Positions 14,616 through 22,578 of a stretch of 39,315 bases of DNA are shown here, piece by piece (the first letter of the stretch is position 1; each line of letters starts with the position of its first letter). The notes under the pieces are model-generated. The model was not told the origin of the DNA, ran no database searches, and saw nothing but the letters and a program-made list of their open reading frames with translations. Source of the stretch: an uncultured bacterium (GTDB lineage: Bacteria; Muiribacteriota; Ozemobacteria; Ozemobacterales; Ozemobacteraceae); the NCBI GenBank assembly GCA_900317935.1, contig ONIU01000018.1:15996-55310 (forward strand), read 5' to 3'. Both the position numbers and the translations under genes were made by a program.

Positions 14616-16502
14616 CTAATCAGTTTCAATTATAAGAGGTGTTGAACGCAAATTCGTGAAAGAAGTAGAGTCTTTTGAAAATATAGTTATCTCTTGTTTG
14701 TCTAATTCTAATTCAGATGTATTGTCTTCTTTTTTTAAGAGTATTTTGCCACTAGGCTTAAAAAGTCCCATGATACTTTGAAGACTTCTTGATACAGGTT
14801 TTATTTCAAGCATAGGTAGATTATTTAGTTGGTTTTCTTTCTCGTTAGAAATATCAAATGTAAATTCTGCTGGAATAAAAATATAATTTTTTAATTTACT
14901 TATGCAGCTTAAGATTTGAGAAGAATATGCTTGTTTCTTTTGAGGAAATTTATTTAAATAGCTGTATATTTCAGAAATAGGAATTAAAAGACCTTCCATG
15001 TATTGTATTTCATTTTTCTGTTCTTGCAAATCCAGGTATTGAAATCGGTCAGCTCTACATATTGATTCTTGCAGCAGGTTTTCCAGGCAATGCTTCTTCC
15101 CAATTACATATTTTAAATAATGTGATAGAAAAGGAGATGCATCAAGGAAAAGAGTACACTTATTTACTTCGTTCAGGGCAAATTCATGTTCTACCAGAAA
15201 GAACTTTGGCTCAGATTCATTATTATCGGAATCTTTATCGGTTATAAGCATGTTTTCATAATAACTAAGTGGAATTTCATTGTTTGAAATTGGATAAACA
15301 GCTTTTAAATCAGGAGAAGAAACCTTAGTCAGGTTTTCTATGCTCATGTTTGGTGGACCTGCCATAAAGCCTTTTCTAGATAGGAATATAGAGAGTCTAT
15401 CTTTTTCTGTGTTTTGAAAATCAGAGTTAACATCTTTAAGGAATATGCTAGCTCTATTTTGCTGATGAGGTGGTAGATATCTTATTTTTTCGTGAGATGT
15501 TATTTTATCTTTATTTATTTGCCAAACTTTAAATAAGACTGGACATCCAGCTAATAGAGGCTTTTGAAGTAGAAGTGAAATTGTCCCGCCTTCTAACTTG
15601 AGGTTGGAATAATACTGCAATTTACCGTTCTGCCATATTTCGATTTGGCGATGCTCTGATTCTGAACAGCCGTATGCCATTAAGGAACCTTGAGGTTCGC
15701 AGTTTAAATTGAAGATAAAACCTGAGTTTTCATTTGGATTATCAATCAGTTCATATACTGTGGAAATGTGATTTGCACTTAGTTTTTCTGATTTATCTTT
15801 TATATTTATAGATACTTTTTGTTCAAAATTATCTGATTGAAAGACAAAAGTATAGGTTCCTTCAGGTGATGCGGGATGTATATTGGTTTCAAATGAGGCT
15901 AGGCCATCTGTATCTGTTGTCACTATACGATTTAAAGTTGTAAATCCTGAAGGAGCAATGAGTTTTACTCTTATAGGTGTTTTAAACAAAGGAAAACTTG
16001 TAGCCTTTTCAACTGAAGCCAGATCAAAATGTATATTGTCTCCGGTAAAAATCTGTTTGTCGGGCTCTTTGATTACAACTGCTTTTTCGTTTTTAACAGG
16101 TATTTTGCAGGTTAATATGGGTTTATCTGTTCTTCGGTCTGGGAAAACAATCATCTCAACATTGGTTTCTTCCAGGTTTTCAGGGAAAAGGTAGCTACAT
16201 ATAAATTTCCCTGGCATTATAAAACTTAAAGGAATAACATCTTCCTTTGTAGTGCCGTCGGTTAACGGCATTCTTAGCTTAATTCCAGCTTTTATATGCC
16301 CAGAGAAGGCTTTTTGGTTATCGATATTTTTAAACAGATTTACTAGAAAATCCTGTGAATGGCCGGGAATAATACTTCCATCTGTTGAAACAATAGCTGT
16401 ATAGACCTTGTCTGGTGAGATGTGACGCCATGGGTCGTTTTGAACAAATACCAGATAAAAGGCAATAAGTATTGCAATAGATAATGAAATATTTTTTTTC
16501 AT
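14616..16502 (-). CDS. Exported protein with macroglobulin-like Ig domains
   Basis: The 628-residue protein has an N-terminal hydrophobic segment (SLSIAILIAFYLVFV) that acts as a signal anchor or signal peptide. The region at about 130-235 has the pattern of the MG2-type domain of alpha-2-macroglobulins and related proteins: IFTGDNIHFDLAS, then IRVKLIAPSGF, TDTDGLASFETNIHPASPEG and TYTFVFQS. There is no thioester CxEQ motif, and the length is far below the roughly 1500 residues of a bacterial macroglobulin, so it is not a protease trap. The C-terminal half is unrecognised. It is transcribed divergently from recD2. A stop-to-start gap of 77 bases to the next gene contains that gene's promoter. 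Confidence 0.6.
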   Translation of the reverse strand: MKKNISLSIAILIAFYLVFVQNDPWRHISPDKVYTAIVSTDGSIIPGHSQDFLVNLFKNIDNQKAFSGHIKAGIKLRMPLTDGTTKEDVIPLSFIMPGKFICSYLFPENLEETNVEMIVFPDRRTDKPILTCKIPVKNEKAVVIKEPDKQIFTGDNIHFDLASVEKATSFPLFKTPIRVKLIAPSGFTTLNRIVTTDTDGLASFETNIHPASPEGTYTFVFQSDNFEQKVSINIKDKSEKLSANHISTVYELIDNPNENSGFIFNLNCEPQGSLMAYGCSESEHRQIEIWQNGKLQYYSNLKLEGGTISLLLQKPLLAGCPVLFKVWQINKDKITSHEKIRYLPPHQQNRASIFLKDVNSDFQNTEKDRLSIFLSRKGFMAGPPNMSIENLTKVSSPDLKAVYPISNNEIPLSYYENMLITDKDSDNNESEPKFFLVEHEFALNEVNKCTLFLDASPFLSHYLKYVIGKKHCLENLLQESICRADRFQYLDLQEQKNEIQYMEGLLIPISEIYSYLNKFPQKKQAYSSQILSCISKLKNYIFIPAEFTFDISNEKENQLNNLPMLEIKPVSRSLQSIMGLFKPSGKILLKKEDNTSELELDKQEITIFSKDSTSFTNLRSTPLIIETD

Positions 16503-16511
16503 GGGCTGAAA

Positions 16512-16539
16512 GTTATCATTTTATCGGTATAAAAGTCAA
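16512..16539 (-). promoter_or_regulatory. Candidate promoter with a very short leader
   Basis: On the minus strand, TTGACT (16539-16534), 16 bases, and GATAAC (16517-16512) lie nine bases before ATG 16502. The leader would be only two to four bases and there is no Shine-Dalgarno sequence. The -10 is a 4 of 6 match, so this is weaker than the one at 14545. Confidence 0.4.
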
Positions 16540-16563
16540 TGATATTGGAATGAAGAGATTTAT

Positions 16564-18753
16564 GTGTTAATATCTTTTTTTGTGGATACAGAAAGCATTG
16601 TTGTTACAATAGAGCGAATAACCTTTGCAAATGAACAAAATGGTTATCATGTTTTGAAAGCCTCCGGGCGTGACTATCCTAATGGAGTCACTCTGGTGGG
16701 CAATTTCTGTATGATTCAACCGGGTGAAGAAATTAAGGCTTATGGAACATGGGCTTGCCATCCGACTTTTGGAATGCAGTTCCAGACTTCAAAATATGCT
16801 GTTTTAAAGCCTGCTACACTTAAGGGAATAGAAAAATTTCTCGGATCTGGTCTGATAAAAGGAATTGGTCCGGTTACAGCAAAGAGATTGGTCAATACTT
16901 TCGGAATAGACACCTTAGATATTATAGAAAATCATCCTGAAAAATTAGCTGAGTGCGTTGGTATAGGTCCTGGCAAAGCAGATAAGATATCTCAGGGGTT
17001 CTTTGTTCATAGGGCTGTTCAAGATATTATGGTCTTTTTGCAGGGACATGGTATTTCAACTGCTTATGCTGCAAGAATATTCAAAAGATATGATAAAGAA
17101 GCTGTTAAAAAGGTTTCAGAAAACCCTTATATCTTAGCTGAAGAAATTCCAGGTATAGGCTTTAAAAAAGCAGATGATATAGCAGCAGAATTTGGTATCA
17201 GAGGTAACGATTCTAGAAGAGTTGCTTCGGGAATCTTTTTTGTTTTGAACTCCGTCTGCAAGGAAGGTCATTTGTTTCTGACTTTTGAAGAACTTCTCAA
17301 ACTAGCAGAAGAAACGCTTGAGATAGATGATGCTTCAATTATAACAAATGCTTTGGAAAACCTTGCTTCTCAGAAAAAAGTAATTGTTAGAGAGTATGAT
17401 GGTTCAAAATTGTATTATCTGCCTAATAATTTTTATTCTGAATCAAAAAGTGCTGTTTATGTTAAAAAGCTTGCTTTATCAAAAAGAAATGTTCCAAGGG
17501 AACAGCTTATATCTGTTTTAGACAAAGCTATAGTTGCGCATGGTCTTAATTTAAGTGATATTCAGCAGTATGCAGTAGAAACCTCGCTTACCAATGGTTT
17601 TCTGATTATAACTGGCGGCCCTGGAACAGGAAAAACAACTACTCTAAAAGCTGTAGTTATGGCGCATAAATATATGGGGCACCGGGTTCTCTTAGCAAGC
17701 CCTACAGGCAGAGCAGCAAAGAGACTAGCAGAAGTTTCCGGTTTTAACGCTTCAACTATTCACAGACTGTTGGAATATGACCACCAGACTCACGGTTTTA
17801 AGCATAATTCAGCAAACACTTTGGATTGTGATGTTCTTATTATTGACGAAGCTTCGATGGTAGATATGAATCTGTTTTATTCTCTGATACAGGCTGTTCC
17901 TGCCGGAGCTTCTCTTGTTATGGTAGGAGATGTCGATCAGTTGCCTTCTGTTGGAGCAGGACTGGTTCTTAACGAATTAATTCGTTCGGGAATTGTTCCG
18001 ACGGTAACATTAAATACGATTTTCAGACAGGCTGAGTCATCAAAGATAATAAAAAATGCTCATCTAATTAACAAAGGTGAAATGCCTGATTTAACTGTTC
18101 CAGATGGACAAACTCAAACAGATTGCTATTTCTTGCAGGCTGAGCAAGTTGACAAAGTAATCTCTTTATTAAAGAATGTTGTCGCTAAAAGCTTGCCAAA
18201 AAAATTCGGATATTATCCTATAACTGATATTCAGGTTCTTACACCGATGAATAGAGGCCCTTTAGGTGCGATAGCATTGAACGGTATTTTGCAGGAAATA
18301 TTGAATCCGCCAGCTCCAAATAAAAACGAAATTAATCATGCTAATCGAATTTTGAGAGAAGGCGATAAAGTTATTCAGCTTAGAAACAATTATGATCTTG
18401 ATGTTTTCAATGGTGATATAGGTACAATAACAAGTGTTTCTACTGAAGAACAGGAAATCACAATAGATTTTCCACAATGTACTGTTGTTTTTCAAACGGC
18501 TGATTTTGTAGATCTTGCTCACGCTTATGCGATTACAATTCACAAATCTCAAGGAAGTGAATATCCGGCAGTGGTTATGATTGCGCATACACAGCATTAT
18601 ATGATGCTTCAGCGGAATTTAATCTATACTGGTTTAACAAGAGCTAAGAAAACAATGGTATTTTTAGGAAGTAAAAAAGCAATTTCTATTGCTGTTAATA
18701 ATAATAAAATAAAAAAAAGAAATACTCTGTTTGGCGAGCTCATAAAGGATTAG
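16564..18753 (+). CDS. recD2: RecD2-type ATP-dependent DNA helicase
   Basis: Superfamily 1B 5'-3' DNA helicase of the RecD2 (RecD/TraA) family, which acts without RecBC in genome stability. The 729 residues show the RecD2 layout. An N-terminal OB-like region starts at VVTIERITFANEQNGYHVLK. Helix-hairpin-helix motifs follow (IKGIGPVTAKRL, CVGIGPGKADKI, IPGIGFKKADDIA). The helicase core has Walker A GGPGTGKTTT (351-360), Walker B DVLIIDEASMVD (D428, E429), GDVDQLPSVGAG, a C-terminal AITIHKSQGSEYPAVV and a final TGLTRAKK. The start is GTG 16564, preceded by GAAGAG at six bases; GTG 16582 would also preserve the conserved region. Confidence 0.93.
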   Translation: MLISFFVDTESIVVTIERITFANEQNGYHVLKASGRDYPNGVTLVGNFCMIQPGEEIKAYGTWACHPTFGMQFQTSKYAVLKPATLKGIEKFLGSGLIKGIGPVTAKRLVNTFGIDTLDIIENHPEKLAECVGIGPGKADKISQGFFVHRAVQDIMVFLQGHGISTAYAARIFKRYDKEAVKKVSENPYILAEEIPGIGFKKADDIAAEFGIRGNDSRRVASGIFFVLNSVCKEGHLFLTFEELLKLAEETLEIDDASIITNALENLASQKKVIVREYDGSKLYYLPNNFYSESKSAVYVKKLALSKRNVPREQLISVLDKAIVAHGLNLSDIQQYAVETSLTNGFLIITGGPGTGKTTTLKAVVMAHKYMGHRVLLASPTGRAAKRLAEVSGFNASTIHRLLEYDHQTHGFKHNSANTLDCDVLIIDEASMVDMNLFYSLIQAVPAGASLVMVGDVDQLPSVGAGLVLNELIRSGIVPTVTLNTIFRQAESSKIIKNAHLINKGEMPDLTVPDGQTQTDCYFLQAEQVDKVISLLKNVVAKSLPKKFGYYPITDIQVLTPMNRGPLGAIALNGILQEILNPPAPNKNEINHANRILREGDKVIQLRNNYDLDVFNGDIGTITSVSTEEQEITIDFPQCTVVFQTADFVDLAHAYAITIHKSQGSEYPAVVMIAHTQHYMMLQRNLIYTGLTRAKKTMVFLGSKKAISIAVNNNKIKKRNTLFGELIKD

Positions 18754-18808
18754 AAAGTAAAAATAATATTTGTGAAAATAAAAAAGTAAAAAAATATTAA
18801 AAGACCTC

Positions 18809-18837
18809 TTGACGCTTTAGGTTTTCATAAGTAAAAT
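18809..18837 (+). promoter_or_regulatory. Strong sigma70-type promoter of the Gly/Ala-rich protein
   Basis: TTGACG (18809-18814), exactly 17 bases, and TAAAAT (18832-18837) give one of the best matches in the window. The expected transcript has a leader of about 70 bases. It contains a small GGGT/ACCC hairpin and a GGGGG ribosome-binding site (18901-18905) seven bases before ATG 18913. I see no known riboswitch fold in the leader. Confidence 0.65.
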
Positions 18838-18912
18838 AAAGACAAAGGTAAGGGTACACACCCAGAACCCAAATCATAAGTTTAAATAAGTTTCATACTT
18901 GGGGGTATCAAA

Positions 18913-19761
18913 ATGAAAAGGGCTAAAGTTTTACTTTGCATGGTTCTTTCTCTTCTCATGCTGGTAGACTACACTGTTTTCCAGCCTGCTCCAGCATTCG
19001 GTAAAATTGACAAGAAGAGTGCTTTAATCGGTGGTGCTGTAGGCGTTGCTGCTGGTGCTGGTATTGCACTTGCTGCTCCTGCTATTGGTGGTGCTATCGC
19101 AGGTGCTGGTGGAATTGGTGGTATTGGTGCTGCTATCGTTGGTGGCGTTGCTGCAATAGGCGGCGGAGTAATTGGCGCTGTATCTGCTTTCGCAGGTGCA
19201 ATTGGTGCTGCTGTTAGCGCTGTTGGCGGTTTCATTGCTGGTATTTTTACAAGCCCTCTCTTTATACCTGCATTGCTTATAGTTGGTGCTTGTGTTGCTG
19301 GTTATTTCATCTACAAGAAATACAAAGAAAAGAAGGGCAAAGATGCTAAGAGCGCTGTTCTTCCAGAATCAGAAACAATCACTGTAACTCCTGGCGATTA
19401 TGAAATGTCTAGCGTATTCCCAGCAAGTGAAGTTCTACCTGTTGGAAATGTTGGAACTGAAATCATAAAAGTTAGTGGTGATTCTGTAAAAGTATCTGAC
19501 GAAGTTCCTGTAGCTGCAAGTCCAGCTAAGGTTCCAGAAGTTAGTGCTGCTGTTCAGGTTGAAGAATCTGGCAAAGCAGAAACTTCTAAGAGTGCAAATC
19601 TTGAAGAAGCTCACAATCGTTACATTGCTGCTTACCAGAAATATACTAATCTTGTAACTAATAGTGGTGGAGCAGATACTAACGAAGTTAACAGAGCTCT
19701 GAAAGAATATCAGGAAGCTTTCAAAGAATACGAAACTCTTCGTGCAGTAAATGGCAAGTAA
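18913..19761 (+). CDS. Exported Gly/Ala-rich glycine-zipper protein
   Basis: The 282-residue protein starts with a signal peptide (KVLLCMVLSLLMLVDYTVF, probable cut after PAPAFG). A roughly 75-residue stretch of almost only Gly, Ala, Ile and Val follows (about 40-112), dense in GxxxG and GxxxA zippers. A membrane segment comes next (PALLIVGACVAGYFIY), then a basic KKYKEKKGK, an acidic spacer and a C-terminal coiled coil (about 238-278, EEAHNRYIAAYQKYTNLV). It could form a membrane-inserted or oligomeric envelope structure; there is no family match I can name. It is a single-gene unit with a strong promoter and a strong terminator, and its GGT/GCT-rich codons and higher GC suggest high expression. 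Confidence 0.75.
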   Translation: MKRAKVLLCMVLSLLMLVDYTVFQPAPAFGKIDKKSALIGGAVGVAAGAGIALAAPAIGGAIAGAGGIGGIGAAIVGGVAAIGGGVIGAVSAFAGAIGAAVSAVGGFIAGIFTSPLFIPALLIVGACVAGYFIYKKYKEKKGKDAKSAVLPESETITVTPGDYEMSSVFPASEVLPVGNVGTEIIKVSGDSVKVSDEVPVAASPAKVPEVSAAVQVEESGKAETSKSANLEEAHNRYIAAYQKYTNLVTNSGGADTNEVNRALKEYQEAFKEYETLRAVNGK

Positions 19762-19781
19762 CCCCAAAAACTTATAAAGTT

Positions 19782-19813
19782 AAAAATGCCGCTCGTATGA
19801 GCGGCATTTTTTT
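19782..19813 (+). terminator. Strong rho-independent terminator
   Basis: A 13-bp perfect stem (AAAAATGCCGCTC at 19782-19794, GAGCGGCATTTTT at 19799-19811) has a GTAT loop and a T-run. It ends the Gly/Ala-rich protein transcript. Confidence 0.95.
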
Positions 19814-19836
19814 ATACTTATTTTTTTAGTATAATA

Positions 19837-19867
19837 AAAAAGCACCTTTTTCAAAAAGGTGCTTTTT
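19837..19867 (-). terminator. Bidirectional terminator for the recG-rsmD operon
   Basis: Complementary arms AAAAAGCACCTTTTT (19837-19851) and AAAAAGGTGCTTTTT (19853-19867) have T-runs on both strands. It lies ten bases past the rsmD stop, so its main role is to end the minus-strand operon. It can also back up the plus-strand terminator at 19782. Confidence 0.88.
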
Positions 19868-19877
19868 ATTGCTTTAA

Positions 19878-20441
19878 TTATTCTTCATTTTTATCTCTTA
19901 GTCTGAAAAATGTTAAAACTGTTGCTCCATAGTTTCTTTCATTCAGGAGTTTGTAATCTGGATTATTTTCAACTCCTATAATATCTTTTTTTTGACGTTC
20001 AATGATAAAGAGAGTGTCTGGAGTGAAGAGACTGCATTGAGGAATATATTTGAGGATAGGGTCTAAAAAACCTTTTAAATATGGTGGATCAATAAAAACT
20101 ATATCAAAAGGTTCTAAGTTTGATGTTTGTAAAAACTTCAAACAGTCCATACAGAAAACTTCACCTTTATCTTCTAATTTGCATAACTGAAGATTTTCTT
20201 TTATTGTTCTTGCACATTCTTTAGACATATCTACAAAGGCGCCGTAACTTCCGCCGCGGCTTAAGCCTTCTATGCCAAGATTACCGGAACCTGCAAATAA
20301 ATCTAAAAATCTTGCACCGTCAACCAAAGAAGCTATTATATTAAAGGTTGAACCCTTTACTTTATCCATTGCTGGTCGGGTTTGTCCTCCACCAGGCATT
20401 TTAAGAATTCTTCCTTTAGCACTGCCAGTTATTACTCGCAT
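19878..20441 (-). CDS. rsmD: 16S rRNA (guanine(966)-N(2))-methyltransferase RsmD
   Basis: Methylates N2 of G966 in 16S rRNA in the assembled small subunit, using S-adenosylmethionine. The 187 residues fit the family length. They begin with the diagnostic MRVITGSAKGRIL, followed by TRPAMDKVKGSTFNII, the SAM-binding motif DLFAGSGNLG (47-56) and the catalytic DPPY (118-121). The start is two bases after the recG stop in the same direction, so the genes are co-transcribed. A bidirectional terminator follows. The pairing of rsmD with recG is common in bacteria and supports both calls. Confidence 0.95.
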   Translation of the reverse strand: MRVITGSAKGRILKMPGGGQTRPAMDKVKGSTFNIIASLVDGARFLDLFAGSGNLGIEGLSRGGSYGAFVDMSKECARTIKENLQLCKLEDKGEVFCMDCLKFLQTSNLEPFDIVFIDPPYLKGFLDPILKYIPQCSLFTPDTLFIIERQKKDIIGVENNPDYKLLNERNYGATVLTFFRLRDKNEE

Positions 20442-20443
20442 AA

Positions 20444-22555
20444 TCAGCCACCTTCCATAAATGTTTTATAGGATTCTCCGAAGGAACGAATCATTTGTAT
20501 ATTAAACCATTCTTTAATTTCTTTATGTTCAATTGTAAGTATTTCAAAAGCACGTTTTCGAGCATTTTCGATTAATTTTTGAGGTATTCTGTGGGAGAAA
20601 CAAGGGTGACCCAAGCCGCTTTGTCTTGTTCCTACCAAATCACCAGGGCCTCTTAATTTTAAATCTTCCATAGAAAGTTCAAATCCATCGTTTGTAGAGG
20701 CTAATACTTCAAGACGTTCGTTGCTTTTATCGTCGTGAGAAATAAGAATACATTTTGATTTTGCACTGCCTCTTCCAACACGACCCCTCAATTGATGTAA
20801 CTGGGAAAGACCAAAGCAGTTTGCGTTTTCTATAATCATTAAAGTTGCGTTTGGATTATCTACTCCTACTTCGACAACAGTTGTAGCAATTAGAATTTGC
20901 AGTTGGCGATCTTTGAAACTCTGCATTACTAGTTCTTTTTCATCCCAGTTTTGGGCTCCGGTGAGAGTTGCATAAGATACGTTCGGAAGCATTTCTTCTA
21001 CATTTTCTGCGGCTTCTTCTACAGATATCCAATCTCTTTCATCTGAAAGTTCTATTAAGGGGCAAACAATATAAACTTGATGACCAGCATCTAATTCTGT
21101 TTTTATAGCTGGTAAAGCAGATTTAAAGCTCTTTTCTATGGTAGTTATTACAGGACTTCGGCCTGGAGGCATTTCATTTATAATGCTGGTATCCATATCT
21201 CCAAATATTGTTAGAGAAAGGGTTCTTGGAATAGGTGTTGCCGAAAGAAGAAGTTGATTGGGGTTTGTTCCTTTGTTAAACAGAAGTCTTCTGTGATTAA
21301 CTCCAAAACGCTGCTGTTCATCAATAATACAGAAGCCTAGTTCTCTAAAAACTATTTTTTCTTGAAATAAAGCATGGGTTCCGAATACAAATAATGCAGA
21401 ACCCGTTGCTATCAAGTCATTAACAAGTCTTTTTTCTGCCGTTTTTTGGCTTCCTGTAACAATAACTGCCTTATCTGCAAATTGAGGGAAGAATTTTTTA
21501 AAATTAGCCAGATGTTGACGAGCTAAAATTTCTGTCGGAGCCATAAAAGCACACTGAAAACCAGGTGCTAGTTCTAGAGAAAAATGAAGCATTGCCAAAA
21601 AAGCAACTAAGGTTTTTCCTGAACCTACATCTCCTTGAAGAAGACGGTTCATTGGTGGTTTCGGAGTTTCTATCTCTGAATTATCTGGCAAAAGATTATT
21701 TCTTAAATCTGCAATTATCTCGCTTAATGCATCCAGTTGTCCGTTAGTTAGCTTAAAAGGAAGCGGGTATGGACATTCGAATCTTGGAGGTGTTGTAGAA
21801 TCGGGTAAAGAAAGATAACCGGTTAGAAGTTCCCTTCTTTTTAGAACTCCAATTTGAAATAATACCTGATCAAAAAAAGCTAGCGTATATTTGGCTTTAT
21901 GAAGGCTTTCGTCTGATTTCGGTCTATGGATTTCTTCGAGAGCTTGAAGAATCTTTTGGAAAGCAGAATCTCTGAGAGATTCTGGCAGTGAATTTTCCCA
22001 ATCAATAGAATCAAGTATTAAAGATATTAGTTTTCGTAAAGAAAGTGGGGATATATTAGCTTCTGAGAGTCTGGCATTTGTAGGATAGATAGGTGTGAGC
22101 ACATCGGCTCTTTTTCCGTTGTTTTCTTCAATTTTTTCTACTTCTGGATTGGATATAATCAATTGGTTTGCTGATTTTGTAATGGTTCCAAATACCCAAT
22201 ACTCAGAATTTGGTAAAAGTTGCTTAGTAAGATAGGTTTTATTAAACCATTTGGCTGTAATTTTCCCTGAATTGTCGGAAAAGACAGCATTAATTACAGT
22301 TAGACCTCGACGAGCAAAGTAAGACTTTATTGATTCCAATTTAACTCGTAAAAGATACATTTTGCCATTTTCAACATTGGAAACAGGTGTAGTTTTGCGT
22401 CGGTCCTGATATTTTGTCGGATAAAAGCGAAGTATATCAAATACAGTTAAACAACCGGCCTTATTTAATGCTTCCGATTTTTTTGGCCCGACTCCTGGTA
22501 GTGATGATACTGGGTCATCAAGGAGTATTTTAGATACTTTAATCAGTCTAGGCAT
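20444..22555 (-). CDS. recG: ATP-dependent DNA helicase RecG
   Basis: Branch-migration helicase that regresses stalled forks and processes Holliday junctions. The 703 residues match full-length RecG. The N-terminal wedge/OB region includes SLPGVGPKKSEALNKAG and VFDILRFYPTKYQDRRK. The core has Walker A GDVGSGKTLVA (about 307-317), the motif II box IIDEQQRFGV (about 410; DEQQ rather than the DEQH of E. coli), LLSATPIPRTLSLT, LHQLRGRVGRG and the RecG-specific LKLRGPGDLVGTRQSG. It follows the HEAT/TPR gene by 23 bases and precedes rsmD. The ribosome-binding site is weak. Confidence 0.95.
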   Translation of the reverse strand: MPRLIKVSKILLDDPVSSLPGVGPKKSEALNKAGCLTVFDILRFYPTKYQDRRKTTPVSNVENGKMYLLRVKLESIKSYFARRGLTVINAVFSDNSGKITAKWFNKTYLTKQLLPNSEYWVFGTITKSANQLIISNPEVEKIEENNGKRADVLTPIYPTNARLSEANISPLSLRKLISLILDSIDWENSLPESLRDSAFQKILQALEEIHRPKSDESLHKAKYTLAFFDQVLFQIGVLKRRELLTGYLSLPDSTTPPRFECPYPLPFKLTNGQLDALSEIIADLRNNLLPDNSEIETPKPPMNRLLQGDVGSGKTLVAFLAMLHFSLELAPGFQCAFMAPTEILARQHLANFKKFFPQFADKAVIVTGSQKTAEKRLVNDLIATGSALFVFGTHALFQEKIVFRELGFCIIDEQQRFGVNHRRLLFNKGTNPNQLLLSATPIPRTLSLTIFGDMDTSIINEMPPGRSPVITTIEKSFKSALPAIKTELDAGHQVYIVCPLIELSDERDWISVEEAAENVEEMLPNVSYATLTGAQNWDEKELVMQSFKDRQLQILIATTVVEVGVDNPNATLMIIENANCFGLSQLHQLRGRVGRGSAKSKCILISHDDKSNERLEVLASTNDGFELSMEDLKLRGPGDLVGTRQSGLGHPCFSHRIPQKLIENARKRAFEILTIEHKEIKEWFNIQMIRSFGESYKTFMEGG

Positions 22556-22578
22556 TTATCTTTACTCTAAAACAGCTT

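Noticed and set aside
15062..15247. Plus-strand 61-residue ORF with protein-like composition.
   Set aside because: It lies wholly inside the macroglobulin-like gene on the other strand, with no start signals.
18844..18912. Leader of the Gly/Ala-rich protein as a riboswitch.
   Set aside because: Only a short GGGT/ACCC hairpin is visible, and the sequence does not match the c-di-GMP or preQ1 consensus patterns I compared it with.
18969..19235. Minus-strand Pro/Ala-rich ORF of 88 residues.
   Set aside because: It is the antisense of the Gly/Ala-rich zipper region of the exported protein; no ribosome-binding site or promoter supports it.
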